DNA from: Branchiostoma floridae
Lineage: Eukaryota > Chordata > Leptocardii > Amphioxiformes > Branchiostomatidae
Reading direction: 5' to 3'
Assembly (NCBI RefSeq): GCF_000003815.2
Contig: NW_023365789.1
Location: 417,344-481,343 of the forward strand
DNA: 64,000 bases
Below, piece after piece: positions 23,331 through 34,500 of the stretch; the stretch's first letter is position 1; each line of letters starts with the position of its first letter. The notes under the pieces are model-generated. The model made no database searches and was not told the origin of the DNA. It saw nothing but the letters and a program-made list of their open reading frames with translations. The position numbers and the translations under genes are program-made.

Positions 23331-23504
23331 CTAGCTCCGCAATGTAGTACGTTATATACTTCTATTGTACATAATGGACTATCGAGATAAAACTTGTCAA
23401 TATTGACGACTTAATACATTGCATGGACGTTTCCTCAGAGTAATATATTTTTGTACAACCCTCTTTACGTATAATATACGACTCCTGCAATACAGATCAT
23501 TATT

Positions 23505-24172
23505 ATTTAGTACGAACAGAAAGGCAAAATTACCGTTTTTTTAAATATGAAGAGAAAATGGACGCAGGTGAAGCAATTTTAGTGGAGAGACAGTAGATAA
23601 AATAGGGGTGTGTTGTTTTGGTCGGACTATCATAGCGGACAGCCAACAATCTTTCTGTTCGTTTTAGTCTTAAGCAGGGCGGATCTGCAAATGCTAACAT
23701 GATCCGATGCACATGTAGAACTAGGCTATAGCTGCTAAGCGAGGTTAGGAACAGTACAGTTCCTCGCACAAGGAAACTACAATATAGACATAGTGCTTTA
23801 GAGTGGTACAACGACCAGCAACGTGACATACTTGTATAGTCTTTGTTGTGTAGCCCTGACTTAAGCAGCGTCTTGAGTTAAAACACCAACTGCCAGTAGG
23901 CGGGTTGTTTATCCAAATACAAGCATAGTAGACAGGTTAACGGTGTGTGACGTCAAGGTCGTCAACCCCAGCAGGTACAAATGGTGTTTGTAATAGGATC
24001 ATTTTCGTAACTTTTCACACACTGGACTACCTGTCTATAGTTGGTGCGAACAGAAAGGCAAAATTACCGCATTTTCAAATATGAAGAGAAAAGAGACGCA
24101 GCTGAAACGATTTCCGGGTAAAGAATGTAGAGAAAATAGGTGTGTTGTTTTGGTCTGACTGTCATGGCAGAT
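23505..24172. repeat. Dispersed 140-bp repeat, two copies
   Basis: A segment beginning acgaacagaaaggcaaaatt and ending near a catggcggacag-like motif occurs at 23510-23644 and 24046-24172. Further copies lie at 17215-17345, 39645-39778, 43371-43500 and 43890-44022. Reading frames across it recur only because the DNA is repeated. Confidence 0.75.
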
Positions 24173-24397
24173 AGGTATTAATGTCACAGTTCGTGTTACC
24201 TGTGAGGCCCGGGTAACAATAGGCCATGAATAAAGCCTGGGGTTGTGTGGCATAACTGCAGGGTGTTTAGTCCAGAACCCAGAAGGCCTGGGTTCAAATC
24301 ATGTCATGCTACCAATCTTGTGCCCTTGTGCTTTGGTACTTTCCACGAGTTTCTGAATAGTTTTTTTTCAAAAATGGGTATCTGACTTCGTTCGGGT

Positions 24398-24431
<34 letters not shown>

Positions 24432-25740
24432 TGTGTGTGTGTAAACATTATTTAGTTTTTTGAATGACGGGTAAAGATCTATTGGCAACGCTGTGATCTC
24501 CAAACTACACTACAACACATTTTTGTAGAAATAGGACATTACAGATTTACTTCTGTACTGAAGTGGTAAACATTATGTTATTCAGTGAAATTTATTATGT
24601 TATTTGTTTCAAATCTACATAGCGTTCCAATTAAATACAGTGTTTGCTGTTCACACGCTTGAGTAGAATTGAAAAGTTTTCAACTAAAGCATGTCCAGTC
24701 AGCCGGTGCAATGGCCTAGTGGGTAGAGTGTTCGCCTTGTATTCGGAAGGTCGTGAGTTCGATCCCGGCCGAGTCATACCAAAGACTATAAAAATGGTAC
24801 ATGCTGCTTTCTCTGATTAGCACTCAGCATTCGGGAAAGAGTATGGAAGTTGAACACACACCACTACCAGTGGACTAGCCCCCTGCTGTAGTGATTGCGT
24901 TGTGTGTGACCCAGGGCTAATGAAACAGAGATGGGCACCGCCCTATGCGACAGTAATGGACACCGCCCTTGGAGCGGGAAGGGGGGGACCGTTTAACTAA
25001 CTTCTAAATGTCCAGTCAGGCTTGACGACGCCAAGAAGGTCCTTTATCTAATAGTAGCGTTGTCAAATAGACCGCATACATGTACATGTATATAAAATGC
25101 TGGCAATCAAGTCGCGGTTTACAGACTAGTGCCGATTTTACTCACAGTTTTCACGCTTGGCTGTCGGAAGAGATGCGGCAGTAGAAGATACTCTGCCGGT
25201 GACACTGCCGGTTCCAGTGCTCTGACATCATTCAAAGCTACAACCAAACTTTAACGGAGCTAATGCCTTGTCCAATCCATACATTGTCCATTGTTGAACG
25301 CATGCGCCTTACGTAGACATTAAGATGTAGTGTTGTCTCCAGGCCCGTCTTAACGCAACATTAAGGTGTCGATAACCCCCTAGTCTCGTAGAGTCTGTAA
25401 AAGGGGTAAAGGTGGGTTCACACGTGCGTATAGGGTCATGTCTGTATGGGGTCCGTTTGGAGGTCTTGGTCTCTACCAGGCTTCAGATGTCGAGGAGTAT
25501 GGTTTGCGAACCATCTAACTCGTTTGTCATGTTATCTGTCTATATTTGTCCCATTTCTACTACTTTTCCATCGACCTTTGGAGCCTGATAGAGGCAAAGA
25601 CTCCCATACGGACCTCACACGCAAGTGTGGACTCACCCCTTATAATCTGCGGTAGTGGAGCAGACCTATCAGAGCTGGCTTTACGTAGCTTAAACAGGAC
25701 TGGTGTGTTACGCCTGGGGGCAGTTTACTTGTTATATCAC
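23980..25740. repeat. Duplicated intergenic spacer, copy 2 (partial)
   Basis: Matches 17190-19150 and 39600-41250, interrupted by a SINE at 24703-25007. Includes the (GT)n run at 24399-24442. No gene recognised. Confidence 0.75.
24703..25007 (+). mobile_element. tRNA-derived SINE with 12-bp target-site duplication
   Basis: Starts with a tRNA-like head having an A box (24717-24728, TAGTGGGTAGAG) and a B box (24755-24765, GAGTTCGATCC), followed by a non-tRNA body of about 230 bp. It is flanked by the perfect direct repeat atgtccagtcag (24691-24702 and 25008-25019). The spacer copies at about 17870 and 40275 contain one uninterrupted copy of the site, so this insertion postdates the spacer duplication. 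Not called a tRNA gene because of the long body and the target duplication. Confidence 0.93.
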
Positions 25741-25825
25741 ACGAAGTTTGCCTGTTTTAAGTTCATCTTAGAGATTTGAATACTTGGTCATAAAACGCAC
25801 TCACCATTTGACGTTTTGAACCAAT

Positions 25826-25831
25826 TTTATT
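25826..25831 (-). terminator. Conserved polyadenylation signal AATAAA (gene B 3' flank)
   Basis: Minus-strand AATAAA in the same conserved block as at 19252, 49180 and 63475. It lies 2.75 kb downstream of the gene B stop; the distance is enlarged by a local tandem duplication and insertions. Confidence 0.5.
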
Positions 25832-26130
25832 TCATCGCACCACAAGAGTAAGAAACAAAATGTCTATAACCACTAAGAAAGAATAAACCTATTTATGGTG
25901 CAGATAGTACATCATTGTCTCATGATGTCATTGAGCGAATCACAAAGTTGTTGCATTATTTTACTGCCATCAAAGCACTACTGACTGTGTTTATCATTGG
26001 CAACACAAAATCAACTTAAACTGTTTACAGCATATATATTCCGAAACATGAAAAACAACTACTGTTCATGTTGCATAATGTATGTGTACCTATCTCTCGA
26101 ATTGTTCAAATGCAAATATGATAGAATATG

Positions 26131-26339
26131 TAGAATACTGTAAATACAGAAACTTTCGCGGTGGTTTAATGTTCGCGGTTTTCGCGGTGACCTTAAAACC
26201 ACCGCCAACATTTTTCCATGGCAGTAAGAGACTGCAGTGCATGGTGCTACTATACCGCGAACTTAAAACCACCGCGAAATGTCTCTTTTCCCGCTACCGC
26301 GACAATTAGACCACCGAACCACGGAGCCTGGTAGAGGCT
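26131..26339. mobile_element. MITE-like inverted-repeat element
   Basis: Contains inverted arms tttcgcggtggttt near 26156 and aaaccaccgcgaaa near 26266. Its right edge (26304-26339) is identical to the right end of the element at 27132-27733. The paralogous sequence near 19560 lacks it. Probably a composite of two MITE families, with an internal deletion. Confidence 0.65.
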
Positions 26340-26632
26340 ACCACATCGCTATGTAATACGTATGGGACTAAAATCAATGATCTAATGGTATAATGATATG
26401 ATTTAAAAAGTTAGATGAGAGCAAAATATTAGTTACTAGCGAGTCACAATAAACTACAAACAATTTCATCACACTAGTCCTGCCAATAAACCACTAAACC
26501 TATTTTACAAACCAAAATTAGATGTCGAGGAAGATGCAAATAATATCTCAGTAGTGCATTTCTCATGCTCACATCAATGTCAAGTTATCAACACCACTTT
26601 ATACGTTACTGATATGAATGATGAAAGCCTAT

Positions 26633-26820
26633 TAGTCCATGGGCCAGGACCCGAAATTCACGATATTTGTACGACTGAGAGGGACCAGAGATATCATACA
26701 GTTTTTTTTGAATCTGCAATAACCAAAGTTTATTTTAATCCATGAAAGCGAGCTTTAAAAAATCCATAGTAGCTCTGGTCCCTCTCGGTGGTACAAAAAA
26801 CCGTCCTGGTCCATGGACTA
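26633..26820. mobile_element. 188-bp MITE with TA/TAT target site, copy 1
   Basis: Long terminal inverted repeats of about 60 bp (tagtccatgg...ccatggacta; internally gagagggaccagag). It interrupts cc-tat-gagctc, which is intact near 20459. Probably Tc1/mariner-type by its TA-containing target; no coding capacity. Confidence 0.85.
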
Positions 26821-27131
26821 CATGAGCTCATGGCTCATTACAGGAACAGAAAGGCCAAAAGTCAGGTCAAGTATTTGGCAGCTTTAAAGCCGAATTATCA
26901 TCATACCACTGTACCACTGTTCGCAGATAAAGTTGACGTTTTAACAACCAAAAGACTAGATCTCAACTAAACCAAACTAGCATATATTAACTATTGAACA
27001 GACATACCAATCATTATGGGTCTAAATTAGACTCAATATTGGCTATGTTATTTAAATACCCGCTGCCTTAACTTCTACAAGACACCTTGGTACATCAAAT
27101 GTACATCAATGTTCTATGGATGAACATCGCT

Positions 27132-27733
27132 AGCCTCTACCAGGCTCCGTGGTTGGGTAGTCTAATTGTCAAAATTGGACAAACAAAGTCAATAGTACTC
27201 TAGGGGNNNNNNNNNNNNNNNNNNNNNNNNNNNNNNNNNNNNNNNNNNNNNNNNNNNNNNNNNNNNNNNNNNNNNNNNNNNNNNNNNNNNNNNNNNNNNN
27301 NNNNNNNNNNNNNNNNNNNNNNNNNNNNNNNNNNNNNNNNNNNNNNNNNNNNNNNNNNNNNNNNNNNNNNNNNNNNNNNNNNNNNNNNNNNNNNNNNNNN
27401 NNNNNNNNNNNNNNNNNNNNNNNNNNNNNNNNNNNNNNNNNNNNNNNNNNNNNNNNNNNNNNNNNNNNNNNNNNNNNNNNNNNNNNNNNNNNNNNNNNNN
27501 NNNNNNNNNNNNNNNNNNNNNNNNNNNNNNNNNNNNNNNNNNNNNNNNNNNNNNNNNNNNNNNNNNNNNNNNNNNNNNNNNTGATTCATCCAGGCTACTC
27601 TAGGGGAGTAGCCGGCCGAGTAGGACATTTCCAAACCTACTCGGCCGGCCGGACGGCCGACTCCCCTAGCGTACTATTGACTCTGTCCAATTTCGACAAT
27701 TAGACCACCGAACCACGGAGCCTGGTAGAGGCT
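27132..27733. mobile_element. TIR element of about 600 bp containing an assembly gap
   Basis: Terminal inverted repeats of about 70 bp (agcctctaccagg...cctggtagaggct). A second, GC-rich inverted repeat (gtagccggccgagtagg) lies just inside the right end. The centre (27207-27581) is N. The related segment near 20180 lacks the insertion. Confidence 0.75.
27207..27581. other. assembly gap (375 N) within a TIR element
   Basis: The gap lies between the two arms of an inverted repeat, where a hairpin would disturb sequencing or assembly. Confidence 0.95.
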
Positions 27734-28026
27734 ACCACATCGCTATGTAATACGTATGGGACTAAAATCAATGATCTAATGGTATAATGATATGATTTAA
27801 AAAGTTAGATGAGAGAAAAATGTTAGTTACTAGCGAGTCACAATAGACTACAAACAATTTCACAACAATAGTCCTGCCAATAAACCACTAAACCTATTTT
27901 ACAAACCAAAATTATATGTCGAGGAAGATGCAAATAATGTCTCAGTATTGCATTTCTCATGCTCACATCAATGTCAAGTTATCAACACCACTTTACACGT
28001 TAAGGATATGATTGATGAAAGCCTAT

Positions 28027-28214
28027 TAGTCCATGGGCCAGGACCAGAAATTGACGATATTTGTACGACTGAGAGGGACCAGAGCTATCATGCATTTTTT
28101 TGAATCTGCAATAACCAAAGTTTATTTTAATCCATGAAAGCAAGCTTTAAAAAATCCATAGTAGCTCTGGTCCCTCTCGGTGGTACAAAAAAAACCGTCC
28201 TGGCCCATGGACTA
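28027..28214. mobile_element. 188-bp MITE with TAT target duplication, copy 2
   Basis: Same element and site as 26633-26820; here the flanking TAT is intact on both sides (28024-28026, 28215-28217). The identical location in both tandem units shows that the insertion preceded the local duplication. Confidence 0.85.
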
Positions 28215-28576
28215 TATGAGCTCATGACTCGTTACAGGAACAGAAAGGCCAAAAGGCAAGTCAAGTAATTGGCAGCTTTAAAGCCGAATTATAATCATGC
28301 CACTGTTCGCAGATAAAGTTGACGTCTTAACAAGCAAAAGACTAGATCTCAACTAAACCAAACTAGCATATATTAACTATTGAACAGACATACTAATCAT
28401 TATGGCTCTGAATTAGACTCAATTACAGCAATTGGGTCAGATAGCGGAGTGATTCGGTCGAAAATTCAGGTGACCAGTCCTTGCTTTACATTATAATAGT
28501 ATACTGTTACTGTAGCAGAAAAGTCACCAGGATACGCCAGTCGACAAGTTCTCGTGTATGACAATTGTCTGCACTG

Positions 28577-31500
28577 TTACTTCCTGCTGGCTGCAGCCTG
28601 TAATAAAAGAAGATAAAGGCTCAACACCAAACTGATTTTAAATGTTCAAAGAGCTACGGGACAAGTCGAAGTCATAGAAAAGAAGAAAATACTTTCCTTT
28701 AACCCACCAGTCCGACTTTATTGTTGTCGAGGCTACCGCTGTGTTAATGTGCAAGGTTGTTTTATTGTATATCTATACAAATCAACAGTGCCGCCTCAGA
28801 GTTGCAATCCGTAACTGATTGCATTTTGTCATAAGAGATGTCAGTGCAAATTGGGTCACTTTACTGTTTATACATGCAATGCAACACTCTTAATCTACCG
28901 TACGTTTTCAACACATTTCTCGTCAGAAAGTAAGGTACCGGCACTTAGAGGGGTCAGGAAAATGTTCCCTTGTCCTGATGATGCCGTATATATACGGGTT
29001 GCACATATATTGATGTCTGTATGTGGGTCCTGTATCTTTATGGGTTTGGGGCATTTCTCACTTAAATCTGGCATACCGCAGTAAACCGCATCGATTGGGG
29101 AGGTAAATCTGCAGCAGCAGCACAGAATAGGTCATGTTTTACTGATCTGATGAGTTAATAACCAGCTTAGGAAGGTTAAATATGCAAGTAAAATCCTCAG
29201 CAGGACATATTATAAAATGAGTGTGATACCTTCATCTTCTCCACAGTGATGATGGCCTGTCGAACCTCCTCCCTACTGAACCTGTCCTGCACATGGCGAA
29301 GTCGGTCAGCACAGTCTGGGGAGCAGAAACGAACATATCGTGCTGTCAGGTAATATATTATATTTATAGTCTTTTGTATTTCACTTGTGAGGAGAGTTAA
29401 ACGTAGTTGCTGGTGACCAGAGAAGAAGACTATATTTATAGAAATTATCTTAGTCTAGGGAGGAGAGAAGAGCATATTATGTTGTCATTATGTTTCAAAT
29501 ACAGCCAAAGCTAAAAGCTTGTTTTCTGACAGGTCAATACCACATTCAACACGCGAGGCTGATAAGTTCCTTTGTTCCTCAATATATCAAGTTCGATTTG
29601 GCCATGGACCAAAGAGATGCGGTTTTACGAGGATTTCTTGTTTCGTACGGTGTGCAGGATTGACAATGAGGTCTTAGTTTTAATTTGAATTTCTCACCGT
29701 CGAATGTCGGCCTGTCCTCCGGGTCCTGACTCCAACATGTCTGCATCAGCTGACTCACTGACGTCACGTCCTCCCGGTCTGTGGGGATCAGGGTCAGGTC
29801 AGGTCGTTGACCCATGGTGACCGCCATGGAGATCAGGGCCGAGTTGGCAGCAACTGATGACAAAGATAGATAAAATAGTGCCGTCAGGAGTCTTACGACC
29901 AAATACCAAACGCAACTGTAAATATACCCTTTAATAAAAGTTTTTTTGAATGATGCAGGTCTCCGCCAAAGCTTATAGTAAATTAAGTAGTACTAGTATA
30001 ACATCACGAACTCAACTCACGTGCATAAGGCTGTCTTCTAGTAACAATCTCCCACAGCAGCACCCCAAAGCTGAAACCAATAGAAATGCACATTGGAGCG
30101 GCAAGATGTTATGATAGTGATTATTACAAAGGTTTGTGGAATAAGAACAGGAACATACTAAATTACGATTTATCTGATAGATAAATCGGTCTAGTTATTT
30201 GGAATACCCTTGAAATGTTGCATTTTGAGAAAATACAATATAACTGGACAAGAAAATTTTCTCATATGTAATTTGAGCCTACTTATTACCTGTAGACATC
30301 AAACTTGGTGTTGGGAGCCAGGTTGATGTTCGAATGGAACTCTGGTGGCGCATGCGTGATGGTGCTTCCTTCCGGGCTGGTTTGAGTGACGACACGAGAT
30401 TCGGCTTTCCACTTGGACAAACCGAAATCTGAAATCTGATAGGTAATGTACACAACTAAATACAAACAGTTTCAACACTAACGTTGTTTAAAAATATTAG
30501 CAATAGTGCTTTCTTTTCAAATCGCTAAATGAAATTCGAATGCGGAGAAAGATTTGTAACAGGAAAATTTTCAACAATGATAATCCAAGGGACTGGTTCA
30601 TAAAGAATCGATCTATACATTCTTTTAACATCAACATTAGCAACATTAGCAAAGCATGTTGCAATCTGTACCTTGACATGGAAGTCCCCATCCAGTAGCA
30701 CGTTCTCTGCCTTCAGATCACAGTGGAGAATCTGTGGGTTCTGGCAGTGCAGGAAAGTCATCCCCAGGGAGATCTCGTGCGCCATTCTCCACCTCAGGGC
30801 CCAGGGCACGTCCACATCCCGCAGCAGCCCGGCCAGAGAGCCGTTCTCCATGTAGGGCATCACGATGGCGAAGTTTGGGTCCAGACAGACCCCCAGCAGA
30901 CTGATGACGTGGTCGGATCGGCTTCCCAGGTTCAGTTTCCTCGCCTCGGAGTATAGCAGCTCTTGCTCACTTGAAACGAAGGAACATACGAAACACTATT
31001 GTTTTTAACTACATAATCTTCAACTATATGGACCAAATCAAACTGCAAGCAATACAATATTAATATATATCTATGTTCCACGTACACACGACCTTCACTG
31101 TTCTATATGACCGTTTGGGCACCACAAAAGAACTAGTTTCCCATCTCGGTTTTCTGTTCTTCCTAATGTTTCACTTCCTGTCATGTCGGTACATTCTCTG
31201 ATAGTACCCTCCCCCCATTTTTTCGATGCCTATTCTTCTTCCTGCCTCCACGGACGTCCTTTGCATAACAGTTCTGGCTGTCCCAATGACATTGACACCA
31301 TATGACCTAAGTAGGCTAAAATTGAGAGAAAGTCTTTTGAAGCTAAACACAAGTAAAACACAGGAAACCCTGACCTTCCTTCAATTTTGCGAGTGAACAG
31401 ACATTTGACGGCCACGTCCTGTCTCCAATCCAGATGTCGGGCTTTCGTCACGAAGGCGAACCCCCCACGGCCGAGAATGGACTGTTCCTCCAGGCGTCCA

Positions 31501-34500
31501 GACTCCACAATGGGGAACCTGCGGTCAATCGTCACGCTGGGGTATCTGTAGGAAAATATTATTGCACTGTTATTTGCACATGTATGAAAGTTAGCATTAT
31601 AAAAACCTCAAATTGAGGCCAATACATCAAACAGGCTTCTCGTCAGACATTTTTGTTCAGGTGCTTGACCGACGTGTTCTCATACAGACATCTTAAAATA
31701 AAGACATAACCTATCACTGCCATGGCAATGTGTGCTGTCAGGAAAAAACTGAAGAGGTAGTGAAGATAGCTACTATTATTAAGCAAAGCAACGTACAGGG
31801 TTCTTTGAATGACTTAGTCTGTCAGTGAAAATATGTAAATTGATTTGGAAATAGGTGGTAATCCGTTTGCTCAACACCTAAAGACAGTTTGTATGTGATC
31901 CTCTATAATAGAGGGATATGAAGTGCAAGCAAGCCATACGTACTCACCTACTACTGTATGTTAGCATGAAAGTTCATCTGTGTTGGTAGAATACATTATA
32001 GAGAATTGCTAAACTTTCATTCCAACACCAAGATAATGTAGGGACTTACCCCTAAATTTTCGGTCGATCTCCGTCGACCTTGTTCACAGAATGACCCTAT
32101 CTCCAGCAGTGACGTCAGGAAGACACCACTTTTGCAGAAGGGGGTCATAAATGTCAGAAAGTCTATGTCGCCCTTGCACATCCGAGNNNNNNNNNNNNNN
32201 NNNNNNNNNNNNNNNNNNNNNNNNNNNNNNNNNNNNNNNNNNNNNNNNNNNNNNNNNNNNNNNNNNNNNNNNNNNNNNNNNNNNNNNNNNNNNNNNNNNN
32301 NNNNNNNNNNNNNNNNNNNNNNNNNNNNNNNNAAAATTTAGGGGTAAGTCCCTACATTATCTTAGTGTTGGAATGAAAGTTTAGCAATTCTCTATTATAA
32401 TAATACTACTGTATGTGACTGACTACAGAAAATCCTACTTGATCCTGTTAAGTTCAAGCCAGTCGTGCGTACTCACCTCCTCTGCACTTCACCCGGCAGC
32501 TGGCCTCCAACGGCCCCGCTTTCTCCTGACTCATGGCCTATCCGGGTCGGACTCTAATAGACAACAAAAGCTTCGTCACAATGGCAGCAATTCATTCTCT
32601 GATTCAATTTTGTTCTCTCTAGAGGATTTTAATTGATTCTTTCTGTGAGTTATTTAACACGTTGAATATAAACTATTCAATGCTGTGGATAACAGGCAAT
32701 ATGACTTTCTCTATGTTCATGCACAAAGAATATTAGACTATCACTATGGTCTATAATCTGACCACAACCGTCCTGCTGATCTGGTCTGCCAGCTGGTGCA
32801 GATCCAGCTCCCTCAGACACCGCTCCAGTACAGCCAGGCTGGCAGCTGGACCGGCTCGCTCTCTCCATCTTACCAGCGTCTTGTACATCGGCTCGTCTGG
32901 ACTTTCGGACTTAAGAGGGATTTTATGCAAGAAAATATGAATGATTGACACTTTCTACTAAGGGAAAGTATGACTGTCGAATGGCTGCTTCCTTCTATTG
33001 AAGGTGATATTTAGAATGAGCTAAAATCTATTACGTATGACAAGTAAGTAACATGGATATGGAAAAAAACGTTGTAACTAACGAGTAATGTCTCGATAAT
33101 GATTAGCTGATTTGAGCAGTGAAGATAAAGACAAATCATTGAATCATATTGATACGTGGTAATGCCCTTTAGATATTTAGTCATAGCGGGATGGTTTCGA
33201 TATCGAAGATACCTCGATGTGTTTAATCTCCGGATCGCTGAAGCCTAACTCCCGGGCGATGGGTTTCCACTGGTTCTGTCCCACCTTCAGAGACAGGCGG
33301 TTGAGGGCTTGGCGAAGTTCCTTATCTGTGGAATAAGAGGCCGGTCTGCAATATGCGTATGTACTCTTTTAAAACAAGTATTTCAAGTTGCTAAGGCTGT
33401 AAGATAGCATTGCAAATGTAATCTTTAAGATCTACGCAAACTAAAGCACATTGCAAGCACATTGCAAATGTAATCTTTTAGATGAACCCAATATTTCGTA
33501 ACATTGCCCCAGTTTAAGTTTGTCCAATGGTTATTTGTGATCTGATATATTACATCTTGCTGCATTTTATCTGGAGACTATCACCACGGTATAATGTAAC
33601 TGTTTTCAAGTTCAAAGCCAATGCCAAGATGCCAATACAATTACTTTTTGGAAAATCATTGACTAGTTAACTGAAACTTGCCACGACGCATTGAATTACG
33701 CTATGGTAATATCAAATCTAAACATAGATTCTACTTAAAGTTACTACAGTTACTCGCAGTTACTACAGTCACAATGCAAAGGTGCTTTCCTATGCAAACT
33801 GTACATGACGAGGGTTTGCCATTAGCTTATCCACTTTAGACTACATCGTGCCGTCATTACCTTGTGTTGTGTCGCCTCCAGTCAGTTTTAACGTTGGCGG
33901 TTGTTTCCGCGCCAGACCAGCCCATGCTTTAGTACCTGCTGCTTGTGGCGGTAGTGGTGTCGCGCCTTTGGAGAATAAATGACGTACAGTTATTTGATGC
34001 GTACCAGTAATATAAACTATACAATTTTACACATTCTCTGTCCTAAGCATTATATTTTAGCTATCTAAAATATTGATCATTAGATATGTATAAATATGTC
34101 TAATTACCTGTACTTGTGTCCATTCTCTCTGCAGTCTGGCCCCTTTGTTGGCTGACTTGTTGCTCCATCCGGGCACTTTTCTCCCTTCTCTCCCGGAACT
34201 TCCTCTCCAGTTCCGTCTCTGCAGCGGGCTCCTTGATGTCAGGTTGACGTGCTCCTGTTCAGAGTACAACAATTTATGTCTTAGTTACATCCTTTTGTCA
34301 TGGATATTAGACACTAAAGTTCGTGTATGGACTTGGAATAGGAACCAACACTGAGCAAATACTTGTAGACACGTTCGTTTTTGACAATTGGTCATTTTCA
34401 AGTTTTGCTTTGCTTTGAAGTTTTTGCTTCGTGTAGCGATTCCTAAAAACAGACGACATTACAAACATTCAAACAGATGACGAGGCACAGTTCAAAGAAA

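Larger units (their letters stand above)
26341..28430. repeat. Tandem duplication of a 0.7-kb unit (period 1394 bp)
   Basis: 26341-27035 repeats at 27735-28430, offset 1394 bp. Both copies carry the same MITE at the same site. The single-copy relative at 20200-20720 lacks the MITE. The unit lies in the 3' flank of gene B. Confidence 0.85.

Noticed and set aside
24703-24780. A functional tRNA gene
   Set aside because: A and B boxes are present but continue into a 230-bp body with a target-site duplication, so it is a SINE head.
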